Source: Diphasiastrum complanatum
Taxonomy: Eukaryota > Streptophyta > Lycopodiopsida > Lycopodiales > Lycopodiaceae
Direction of reading: 5' to 3'
Length of the DNA stretch: 64,000 bases
Assembly (NCBI GenBank): GCA_029204225.1
Contig: CM055111.1
Location: forward strand, 23,866,899-23,930,898
Made by a program: the position numbers and the translations under genes. The notes beneath the pieces were generated by a model that saw only the letters and a list, made by a program, of their open reading frames with translations, did not search any database and was not told the DNA's origin. How positions within the stretch are numbered: the stretch's first letter is position 1; the number at the start of each line of letters is the position of its first letter. This document shows positions 22,718-33,800 of the stretch, in pieces.

Positions 22718-24909
22718 CCTGTCGGCTACACAATACCAAAAAATCTTTTGTGATGAACAAATGTAGTATACCCTAATGCTAAGTCAATGAAAGTTGCAAA
22801 CACCATTTGACTCACCAAATAAAACCCTAAAATACACTGGCCTCTATATGTATTTGGAGGCTAAAAAATAGTGGTTTCTTTGCTAGCTCTATAAGTAGCC
22901 CTAATATGACATCCATAGCCAGCTTATCATTGACATGCCTTAAATTACATTGGGTTAGAAATAGCCAGCCTAACTCTAGCATGTCTTAATTTACACACAA
23001 ATTTTTTTACGGAATTTTGTATCTTTGAGATAACTTTGACCTTTGATAATTTTCTCATATGACTTTAGGTTGATGTATTGTATAAAACAAAAATGCTTAT
23101 TTTTTTTAGCTCTATCACATGGAGCTAAGAGCCTTACGACTTATATAACTTCAAAAAAAAAAACTTCCCATGTTGTATAGTTGCAAAAAAAAACTATTTG
23201 GTATAATAATAAATTGATGTCATTAAAAAAAACAGATATAATAGATATTTTTTTCAAGATATACTATTAACAAGGTTAAAAAAATCTCATACCTTGACCA
23301 AATTATTGCTATCCTTCGCACAATGAATCTAGTTATCTTGAGCATTTCTCTTTGCACTTACTACCTTTTGGCCAATAAATGCTAAACAATCAATTATAGT
23401 CTAGAAGCCTAGTATTTCAAGATTTGGTAGCCCTTTCCAATATCAATCACACATACAACAACTACCTTGATTGACATCCACCATCGGTTATCCATTGTAT
23501 CTACGGCTTGGCAAGGTGTGTGTCATTGATTCACTCCATTATAAAAAAAGATTCAACCAATTCTGAGATTATCGGTACTTGGGTGTCTTTGTTGGCTTCC
23601 AGTAACATAGCCGCACTCATTTCTTGATGAGTGTGCATCGACCTACAAGTAACATAATCATTTTTATCATAGTGCCTCACACATTAGCAATTTGAGAAAG
23701 TAGCATATCATAGACAAACAGCCTTCTACTTTTCATAAGTTTTTGATGTCATTTGCAATTGTGGAATTATATTTTTTTGTGTTTTTTTTGTTGAAATAAT
23801 TGCTTCTATTAAGTATGAGTGCTTCTTCTAGAATGTATCATGTTGTAGATTGCACTGATCTTATTACAGATTCATCGAGACCAGACGAAATGATTATGTG
23901 ACAAAAGATGATGTACATATTCAAGATTTATGGAGGTTCACGTTGCAAACATTTCAAGTGAAGTGAAATATGGAGTAGGCCTGCAGACATTTGTTGATCA
24001 CTCACATTTATTGCTTGGCTGCTTTTTTTTAGAGATATCAAAGTTGAAAGCATGGAGGACTATTATTAATATCAATTATGAATGTTTCTATTTTAAATAT
24101 TACATTATCATTGAGAGAAGATCTATTCTTAGGATGGAGATAATTCTTGTGTGATTAAAATAGCAAGTAGAGCTGAAGAGGGAGTGTGGACATTGTCAAC
24201 TAGCTACTTGGCTATTATTGGCAATTTGAAGGCCACATCCTAAAGTAAACATTTCTTTATGTTAATAAGTCCTAAAATAGTAATTTTATTATCTTTAGAG
24301 AGTACTTATATGGTTCAAGGTCACATTTGGACCAAATGACTAGATACATTGAAACTAGTCACTTTATAACTAGGTTTTTGGTAAGTATTTGGAAACTACC
24401 AATTAAGACAATAATTGGCAAGTGGCCAAATGACATTATTTTGCCTATAAGTAGCTATACCTTCGTGGATAAATTTATCAAACGTTCTTTTGAAAAACTT
24501 TCATCTTCTATCCTCTTGTCTATCTCTTCTCTCTTGATATTGGTGATTTTAGTGTGTAGAATGCATCTAAACCTGTATGGAATGATTTCACAGGTGTGTA
24601 AGGACAATGTACAACGGCTGCTATAGTATGGATATCGATAGTAACCAATTGGATCTTAGGTTTTATAATGGTTTTATGCATGATTGTACCTAAACTAGCA
24701 TGCTAGAATGGAGATTTTCTACATTGTTGATGTTGTGTGATGTGAACCCAATTTAGCCAAAGATCTTAGACCCAATTATGTCATCATTGGATCTGATTTT
24801 TCACATTTATTGATTTTTTTGTTAATGCTAGCTTATGATTAGAAATTTATTTTTGATCTAGATCTTGATCATCATGCAATATATGGATATAATTAAACTT
24901 TATTTTAAC
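22718..24909. other. AT-rich interval, nothing recognised
   Basis: No gene was seen. A loosely repeated ATAGCCAGC...CATGCCTTAAATT/CATGTCTTAATTT pair lies at 22914-22995. There are many homopolymer A and T runs. It could include a diverged LTR of the copia remnant, but no termini were found. Confidence 0.3.
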
Positions 24910-27240
24910 TGTAGGATGACTGCGTGCAATCACATGACTACCAAAGACTTCAATTAGATGAAGCTATTCAATCTGCAAGATTTAGACGTGCAAGTGCACA
25001 AGTACCACCATTGATCTCACATATAAATGTTGACTTGTCCCAAGATGTCTCCAAAGTACCACCATTGATCCCACATGTACATGTTGACTTGTCCCAAGAT
25101 GTCTCGCAAGAAGACACATTAGACATCTGTGACACATGATCAAGAAGGTGGCATGGATGACATGATATATGCATTCTTTACGAACCCACCTAAAGCCATA
25201 TTGACAAATGAAAAAGCAATGATGTGTGGCTTGCCAGCATCCACCCCCTTGTACAAGGTTCTATTACTCCTAAAATGCAAACTAAATACGGATGGTAGGA
25301 TGCCAGTGTCATAGAATTATTCAGATGAGCTCGCTTACCATTTGATATTATATCCAATCCAAATTTTATTTTGTACTTCAAATAATATGAAACACATACA
25401 TGTCAATTAACAAAAAAATGATGTGACAATTTGCAAATACCAAATTTTGTTTTGTACTTCAAAAAATTTTGTTGTCAAATAATACCATGGTTACATTGAG
25501 ATAATAAGCCAAGGACATGTTGTCAGTGGTCAGCATGGAGTACAAAAGTATTCATGCATGTCCCAATGATTGCATTCTTTATCGACACGAGTTTGAAGGG
25601 GGCAAGCACATGTCCATGTTGTGGGGATTATTGTTATAGAAAATATTTATAGGGAGACACCATACTTGCCAAGGTGGTGAGACACTTTTCGATCATACCC
25701 AGGATACAACATATGTTCAAGTGCAAGTCCATAACAGATATTATAACATGGTATTCAACTATTTGTTCAACCGATGATAGTATGAAGATCCCTACACTCC
25801 AAACTAGTCACTGCCACGTGTGTTCCATAATTTGTGGTGGATATTTGCAAGTACGTCACTCACAAAATCTTAGAAAGATGGTATACGAGGGTCACACTCA
25901 TTACCTTCCAAGTGATCGCCACCCTCTATGTGATGGAAGGTAAATCATACTTAAGGATTATTGTCTAGCACGTTTTGTAATTACATTGAGTATTTATATT
26001 GTAATGACATCTATTATAACCTTCCTCATCAAATTATAATATGTATGTTTTTTATTTAAAGGCAAGTGATTGGTTTCAAATTTGGAGATATCATCACGAT
26101 CCACAACATATTGCTCCTAGTATGAGGAGGTTGTCCGTATTCCATGAACTTCCTTATCGGGAACAAATTTTGATAAATCATCTATTGGATCCAATGCACA
26201 TATTGAAGAATGTATGGAGTATAATCTGGGAGCACTTGATTGGTGCTAAAGATAAAAAAGCTACACAAGACGACTTATAGGAAATGGAGAGGATGGTGGA
26301 TTTTTGGCCAAGAACGATTGGCAATAGAATCATCTTTCCAAAGGCCCTATGGATATTATCTAGGAGAGAAGAGACCATTGTAAAGAAGACAATAGCTTCA
26401 TTTTGAACTCCAAAGGGACATGCAATGCTTGAAAGGTGCCTTCACAAGGGACAACAAGCTAAGTAGTCTAAAGTCTCATGATTGGCACAAGTTTTTACAG
26501 GTTGGCATGTCTGTCTTTATTGTCTTGTGAATTTGTTTTATAACGTGCCTTGTTTCAATTCATCTATGGATCTCAATGACAACATTGTTTTCATGTATAT
26601 AACAAAATCAATGGTTTAGTGAGGTATGCATATCCAATTTGAATCACATTATCCTGTAACTAATTATAACTTGAAATAAGGTTGTTTAAGATAATAATGT
26701 AACATATATTGTTTAATTTTCCATGTAATTTCAAAGATACATTTCATCCAAAGAGATACCACTAGCCTTTATCGAGGGGGCAAGAAAAAATTCAATTGAG
26801 AAAATGTGCCTTATCAAGAAGCACTTTCCCACATTGGTTCTCACCATCCAGATGCATGTCATTGTCCATTTGGTAGATGAGGTGGCCATTGCAGATACTT
26901 TAGTTACTTTCACCAAGTCGACAAATTTACTTTCGCCAAGTCGTATTTCATTTATTCAGTTAATAGTTATAGTCTATTAGCATTATTTTATTGTGACATA
27001 ATAATTAATCATCTCATTGATATTTATTAATACATACATGCATTGTCCAGAGCCGAAGGATGTTTTTTCTAGAACGATTCATGAAAACATTGAAAGGCTC
27101 AGTAAGACAAAAAACCAAGGCCTCAGGACAGCATCAAAAGGGTGGCTAGTGCAAGAATCCATGGTGTATATCACAAAGTTCTTTGCTCACATGGATCTTT
27201 CTATTCCGTATCTCGTTTTTCCCATTTGTTTGCCCATGTA
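24910..27240 (+). pseudogene. CACTA (En/Spm) TNP2-type transposase remnant
   Basis: Scattered plus-strand frames match, in order, the plant TNP2 transposase. KVVRHFSIIPRIQHMFKCKS at 25670-25740 is the 'pathway to F-S-L-I-P-R-L-x-R-x-F' block. RKMVYEGHTHYLPSDRHPL lies near 25880. FHELPYREQILINHLLDPMH with KNVWSIIWEHLIG lies near 26140-26250, and KLSSLKSHDWHKFLQ near 26455. A DUF4218-like part follows (LIKKHFPTLVLTIQMHVIVH near 26810, then QGLRTASKGWLVQESMVY near 27120). The breaks between blocks look like introns plus decay (stop at 26278). It carries no intact catalytic unit. The terminal CACTA repeats were not found. Confidence 0.75.
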
Positions 27241-27479
27241 AGTCCTTTCTCATGAAACCACCCATTTTTTTTTGGCATCAATCAGTAACATATGAAATAT
27301 GAAACGAACACAACTTCATATACTACAAAGGTACACTTGTCAATTTACTAGGGAATCTGAATTAGTTGTTGTTGGTTAGCATAGGTTCTAGGCTACAAAG
27401 GGAACTCTTCCACATCTTTTCACTCTAGAATGTCAAGACAATTGCTTGTGGCGGCATGTTGAATTTGAGTTCAAAAACT

Positions 27480-29015
27480 GTTTCAGGGATCAAAGTGCCA
27501 AAACCTCCAAAGAGCCCCTATTTGGACCGAGACCAACTCCTGGCCCATAACGGATGTTGTAGACAGACTCAATGGACATCTTTTACAAGTCATGCTAATG
27601 TCTCACATGTCTCATCCCATCCATTATCAGAGGAACAAACTTGAAAATCCTATTTTTGGGCCTTGTCAAACCTTGAATTTTTGCAAGAGAAACACAATAG
27701 CCAAAATAGGCTTTCGACCTTCGATTGACGGGCCGATTGACAGCCGTCTGCTGTCATTGCCCGAAGATCTATGCGTGGGATTGCAGTAGGGCATGCGTCG
27801 TTGCCACACCGACATCACCGTAGATAGACTCAAGGGACTTCCACGAGTCATGCCGACGTCTCACACGTCCCATCCCATCCGTTAGCAGAGTAATTGGCCC
27901 AAAAACCCTCTTTGTGGGCCTTGTCAAACCCTGAATTTTCGCAAGAGAAACGCCCTGGCCATAATAAGTTTTCGACCTCCAATTGATGGGCCATCTGTCA
28001 CTACTCGAAGATCTATGATTGGGCTTGCAGTAGGGCATGCATTGTTGCCACAGGGCATCAAGGTCATCGAATGGAATGTGTCAAAATAGGGCAAAAAATC
28101 AAGTGTGGTTTTTGCTTGGAAGAGCTCATGTTTGGGCCGACCCCCGACTCCTGGCCCAGGGGACGTCGTAGACAAACTCAATGGACATCCACGAGTCATG
28201 CCAACATCTCCACACGTCCCATCCCATCCGTTATCAGAGAAACATGCCTGAAAAACCTATTTGTGGGTCTTGTCAAACCCTAAATTTTTGCAAGACAAAC
28301 ACCCTGGCTATAATACGTTTTCGACCTCCGAATGACCGGTCGTCTATCACTGCCTGAAGATCTATGTGTGGGCTTGCAGTAGGGCATGCGTCGTTGCCAC
28401 ACCCTGGCTATAATGCGCTTCTGACCTCCGATTGACGGGCCGTCTGTCACTGCCCGAAGATGTATGTGTGGGCTTGCAGTAGGGCATGCGTAGTTGCCAC
28501 ACCGACATCAGGGTCACCAAATGGAATGTGTCAAAGTAGGGCAAAAAATCAAGTGCGGTTTCTGCTTGAAAGAGCCCCTGTTTGGGCCGACCGAACTCCT
28601 GGCCTAGGACGGACGTCGTAGATAGACTGAATGGACATCCACGAGTCATGACGATGTCTCATACGTCCCGTCCCATCCCATCCCATCCCATCCGTTATTA
28701 GAGGAACGAGCCCAAAAACCCTATTTGTGGGCCTTGTCAAATCTTGAATTTTCGCAAGAGAAACACCCTAGCCATAATAAGTTTCCGACCTCCGATTGAT
28801 GGGCCGTCTATCACTGCTCAAAGATCTATGTGTGGGCTTGCAATAGGGCATGCGTCATGGCCACACCGGCAGTAGGGTCACCGAATGAAATGTGTCAACG
28901 TAAGACAATAAATCAAGTGCGATTTTAGGCTGGAAGAGCCCTTGTTTGGGCCGATCGAACTCCTAGCCCAGAACGGACTTCTAAGACAGACTCAATGGAC
29001 TTCCAAAATGTCAAA
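27480..29015. repeat. Tandem repeat array, about 5 units of 280-440 bp
   Basis: Landmarks recur in fixed order: TTTGGGCCGA/TTTGGACCGA (27510, 28132, 28571, 28936), CATCCCATCCGTTA, GGGCCTTGTCAAAC, a TTTTCGACCTCCGATTGA block and GGGCTTGCAGTAGGGCATGC. The second unit is shortened. The unit between 28116 and 28552 contains an extra ~110-bp internal duplication. The spacing from 28552 to 28918 is 366 bp. ORFs of 60-95 codons on both strands are repeat artefacts. The array is next to the CACTA remnant and could be its subterminal repeat block or an independent satellite. Confidence 0.85.
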
Positions 29016-30130
29016 ATTTAATGGCATGCCACATGCATTCAATTGTTGCTATCCTCATTGCAAAGAAACTCGCAAAACTCGCAAGTGATTTACTCGCAAA
29101 ATGTCAAAACCCAATTTTTTGCAAACCAACCTTATGAAACAACCAACTATGATTTTTAAAATGAAGGTAAAATTACTAGCATAAAATATATAAATTTGAA
29201 ATTCATAATTAAAATTATGTATTTTTGGCAATTTCAAAAAGTCTAGAAAAGAGAGAGGTGAAATGTTAATGAACCCAAAGACCACAACAAATCTACAAAA
29301 GTACCAGTGTTTGATGGTCCCCACATATTTAGGATACTCGTTGGTTCCAAATATTGTCTTTATTCTTAAATTCAAGAACAGCTGGTTCAAGGTATCAAAT
29401 TATGTTCAAAATTATATTTTCTAACGGTTCTCAATAAAATTTTACAAAATCGATTTTGGTAGTTCCCAATATGATATTCCCTTGTCAAAAAATGGTAATA
29501 TAAGGTCTTTACTAAATATTATTTAAGTTAATAGTAACATAAATTATACATATATATGGTTAGAATTTTTTTTAAGAACACTTTTGTGCACAAAAGTATA
29601 AATTTGAAGTTAGAAGTTAAAGGGTAGAAGATTGACAATCACTGAGTTTAAAAGGGAGATTTTGTTTGGTGGTCCAATTACAAGATTGTCAAAAACATTT
29701 CAGCTTTTAGATGCTTTGTAGGGTCAATAGGGTTATACCTCTCATTCCATATATCGAGATCTGATTTTAAATATCAATTAAGGGAATTGATCATTTTTAA
29801 CTTTGGAATGGTCTGACAAAAGCCAATATAAGTCGATTTTACATACAATGTAGGTCTTTAATATTTTCGCACTCATCATCCATTTGGGTTTCCGATAGTG
29901 AAGTTGTTACTCGGGTTAAGAACCTGTCGAAAAGCCAATACCCGACCAACAATGATTATACTATACTAGCAAGGCAACCCACATGCTTGAAACCTGTCAA
30001 CATTGTATGTCCAACTAAAGAATCTTTAATTTATATCCTAAACCTAATCTCATAGGGTAGCATGATAGTACAATTTTGATTCATAAAGTATACCCTAAAC
30101 CTAAAGCAGGTAGCAGCATGGTGGTATAAT
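29016..30130. other. AT-rich interval, nothing recognised
   Basis: No coding signal was found. A short direct duplication around CCTAAACCTAA (about 30037 and 30093) is present. The rest is low-complexity AT-rich sequence. Confidence 0.3.
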
Positions 30131-30139
30131 CTTGACAAA

Positions 30140-30420
30140 TCAAGTGGGGGGGGGGAAGGCCCTGCCTGAGGGCCTTCCTTGTTGGGAGGGCCCTTGCCCG
30201 AGGCCTCGACCAGCAAGGAAGGCCCAAGGGCTTCGGGCCTTCCCCTACGTAATGCCATTGTGTGAAGGTTTCTTTTTTCTTTTTTCATTTTTTGGCCGTA
30301 CGGTAGGCCGTATGGCCGTACGTATGGACCAGTTTTTTTTTTTCTTTTTTATTTTTTCAATTTTTTGCTTTTTCTTTTTCAAATTTTTTTACGTTTGTGG
30401 TGGAATGTGGATGTGGACAA
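30140..30420. repeat. GC-rich palindromes flanking T-rich tract
   Basis: The left part iterates GGGCCTTCC/GGAAGGCCC words (perfect palindromic pair AAGGCCCT...AGGGCCTT at 30157-30177). A T-rich stretch follows, then an iterated GGCCGTAC/GTACGGCC cluster (30293-30325), then another T-rich stretch. It resembles the hAT-like elements at 33.2, 56.9 and 57.8 kb in style, but I could not find matching ends or a target duplication. Confidence 0.45.
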
Positions 30421-30442
30421 CCAATGACGGGCTGCCACATAG

Positions 30443-30592
30443 CACATGCACATTCCATCGGAGAGAGAAAAGAGAACATGCATTCCACCGGAGAGAGAAC
30501 GTGCATTCTACCGGAGAGAGGAGAGAGAACATGCATTCCACCACAGAGAGGAGAGAGAAAGTGAATTCCACCGGAAAGAGGAGATAGAATGA
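30443..30592 (+). repeat. Minisatellite CATTCCACCGGAGAGAG, about 5 units
   Basis: Variant copies of a ~26-30-bp unit (GCATTCCACCGGAGAGAG plus GAGAAC) end about 260 bp upstream of the SGF29 start codon. The purine-rich (GAGA) repeats sit in the likely promoter or 5' UTR area. Any regulatory effect is a guess. Confidence 0.75.
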
Positions 30593-30855
30593 CAGATTCC
30601 TAAGAGAGAGAAAATTGGATCGACATTATGCTCTGGAGGTGGTCCCAAAATACAAAGGACACCTTAGCACAAGGCATTATGTGTTGTTTATAGTCTTTAA
30701 TTTAAGGTGGTTATGGAAACCTATGTTTTAGGGCTTTTGTGATTCTACCTTTGCCGTTATGGGCAGTTTTGTGGAGTGGGTAATGGGGTTTGCTTGATCT
30801 TGCGATTTGGAAGCGAAAAGGTGTGAAAGTATCAGAAAATAGAGCGTGCATAATC

Positions 30856-33800
30856 ATGGCTGCAGCTGTTGAAGCAGCAAATCAAAATCTGAAAGAGCTG
30901 GATCGGCTACGCAAAGAGCAGGACATCATCATCCGCAAAATCAACAAGATTCATGAACGGCTTTCTCAAACTCGTACGCTCTTTCTGTTCCGTTCTCGCT
31001 CTTTAATATTCCTTTAGTAATTTACTCCTTGCTGGCTATCATTATTCCAAAAGTTCAATTAATGAAAACTCAGTAATGATCCTCAATGGCTATCAGTATT
31101 TTAACTCCTCAATCATTGAAAACTCAATAGATAGCAAGAATTGGAAGAACATAACACAGGCTACAATAGTATCGAGAAAATTACAGAAGGAAATGTGATT
31201 CTTGTAAGCATAAGATGCACGCACCTGAATTAATACCAGGAGTGAATGCACAAGCATGTCCATCTCCCTTTATGACTTCTTCATTCTTGGTCAAATTCTA
31301 GCTGGCACCAGGGGAATAGTAAGAAGTCAACTTCCTCTTTTTTTCTATTTTCTTTTGTTTTAAAAATTTAGGGTTTGATTTATTTTATTTATCTGGCTTC
31401 GTCTTTTCTTTTGGCAGAACTACTAGCGTCCTGATTTTGCACTAGTCTCTTCTGCCCTATACTGATTGTTCTTAATTTTTTTATTTATTTTTGCAACAGT
31501 AGCTACTATGCACTAGCATCATTATGTATCTTGAGGCCATGTCAAGGAGCACAAATTTCCAGACGTCTAATAGCATACAGTCAGGACTCGAGCCTGCGCC
31601 TCGCCTGCTTGCATGTGGTAGAAATTTTGGCTATTTTGTGTTGAAATTGAATCCGGTTATATGGAGGCTGGTTGCTAAATGTAACCTGGCTCCTAAATAT
31701 GATGATGTAAGAACTGGGAAGATTATGCCTGTAACCTTTTTATAGCTCCAACAAAAAAAACAAAATTGCTTTTATGCATTGCAGTAGTCTGACCTTAGCT
31801 GGTTCGACCATACCTCCTATCCGACTCGGCCAACTGTGGAAGACACTAGCCATTGTTATCGAGATCTTCGTTCTCGCCCAAATAAAATTCGTATATCTGT
31901 CCAATTTAGGGTATTTACCTCAATGTATCTACTCCAAGGGTGGATTTGGACTATGACATGTCTCTTTTCTCATCCCTTTCCTCTTACTTCCCATTTGTGA
32001 GCCATCGCAACTCAAAGATCATGTGGAGGACGACCGTCCTTTTGGATTCAGGCTTGATATGTAACTCATGTATGATTGGCTTATTTGAAATCGTTGCAAG
32101 TGATTGGTCTGTTTGACTTGAGTGGCCAGTGGCGACTCAAGTTGTTTTGCAATGAAGCTGGGAGAAGGCCCATTTTTCTATTATAGATTGATGCTAGCCA
32201 CTGGGTGACCTCAGGAATGCCACCTCATGTGTCAGGTAGTGCTTTCGATATAATTATCAATGAATAAATGTGCAAGCCTCTTTTACATCTTATTCAGGCT
32301 AGTATGAAAATATAATTAGTTTTGATTAGAACCTTCAATAATTCAATGCACAGGCGGCAAAGCTTTCCTATATCTAATCCATTTGAATTATCTTAGTGTT
32401 TAAGGGCCTATGTGTAAGTGTTTATAGTGTTAGAAAGCCTAAATTAGGGCTAGGTGTATAAGTATGCCTGTTGACCTGTCTCGATATCAGGTACCTATTA
32501 CCATGTTCAGACCAATCTTGAAGAGCTTTTCAATCTTCTCAATCGATAAATCTGAGCATTGAAGCTTCAATTCTTACAATGGAATGCTGGGTGTATTGCT
32601 CTCACCGGTCAGGTACCTACATAGTATTTGCTCAAAAAAACTTAAAGAGCTCCTAAAAATTCAAGTTTCTCAAGTAGGGCTGTACTTGCATTTTAAAGCC
32701 TAAGCTAGCACTTATTTCTGCTATAAGAGAAGGCCAAGATTAAAAGTAAACAAAAAAAATTCTAAAACTTTATTATGCAAGACATGGTTTCCATACATCA
32801 TAATTTCTCTTTTCAAGGGATATATTTTGAAAATACTTTTTGAATCCGATTGTAGCATGCCCATGGTTTTGTACTAATCTATATAATTACAAGCTGTATG
32901 ATGTGTTGTACAATGCTCGTGGTGCTTGGATGAATCCATGTAATGCCTTCTTAATCTTACCAATTGTACGCTCCAGCCTCCTTCCTTTTTCAATTCTCTG
33001 AGGCCGCTGCATACATTAGGGCACTCCTGACATCCATTTGTTGTAGATCCCAACCAAAAGAACCTGCTAATGCCAACATCTTAGCTACAACGACTGTTGT
33101 CTATCATCTCCTATTGTGCATATCCCTTAGCCACTGGTTTTGCGTTACATTCATCGATAGCTCCATCAACATTAGAATTGGTTATATGAACTCACTTTTA
33201 TCAAAGTCTAACAGATTCCAAATTTTTTAATTATTGTAATAGAGCCCATAGAACCCACGGTTCCCAGAACCGTGGGTTCTGGGAACCGTGGAAGGAACCG
33301 TACCACGGTTCCTTGAACCGTGGTACGGTTCACCTAAATAATTAATTAATTAGTTAATTAATTTCCTAATTTTCCCCTCCCAAAACCCTTTATAGCTCGT
33401 TTTATACCCTCATTGAAAAAAAAATTAATTAATTAATTAATTTTGAAACGGTTCACACGGTTCTGCTTACAAACAAATTGTGAACCGTACGGTTCTGAGA
33501 ACCATAGTGAACCGTTGACGGTTCATTGATTCTATGATAGAGCCATATTCATCTTGCATTTTTCCATGTTTCTTTCTTAGCTGCTTCTTCATAAAGTATG
33601 TAGTTCAGGAGTTTGCATCAAGTTTTTCAAATGTCTTGCTCCTTGATCACTTGTTTCTACTTTGATGTTTGTTGCTTATTTGTAACTATTTCCTCTAGGG
33701 TTTTTCATCAATAATGGGAGTCTCTCTTGTCTTGAATTTTTGTTGGTGCTATCTCATCACATATTACATTGTTATTCACAATAAGTTTTTTAGCGTGTTA

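Noticed and set aside
27480-29015. CRISPR-like regularly spaced repeats
   Set aside because: Units are hundreds of bp, spacers are themselves repeated, and the genome is a plant.
30132-30587. 151-codon ORF upstream of SGF29
   Set aside because: It runs through GC palindromes, T tracts and a GAGA minisatellite. Composition is low-complexity and no domain is visible.
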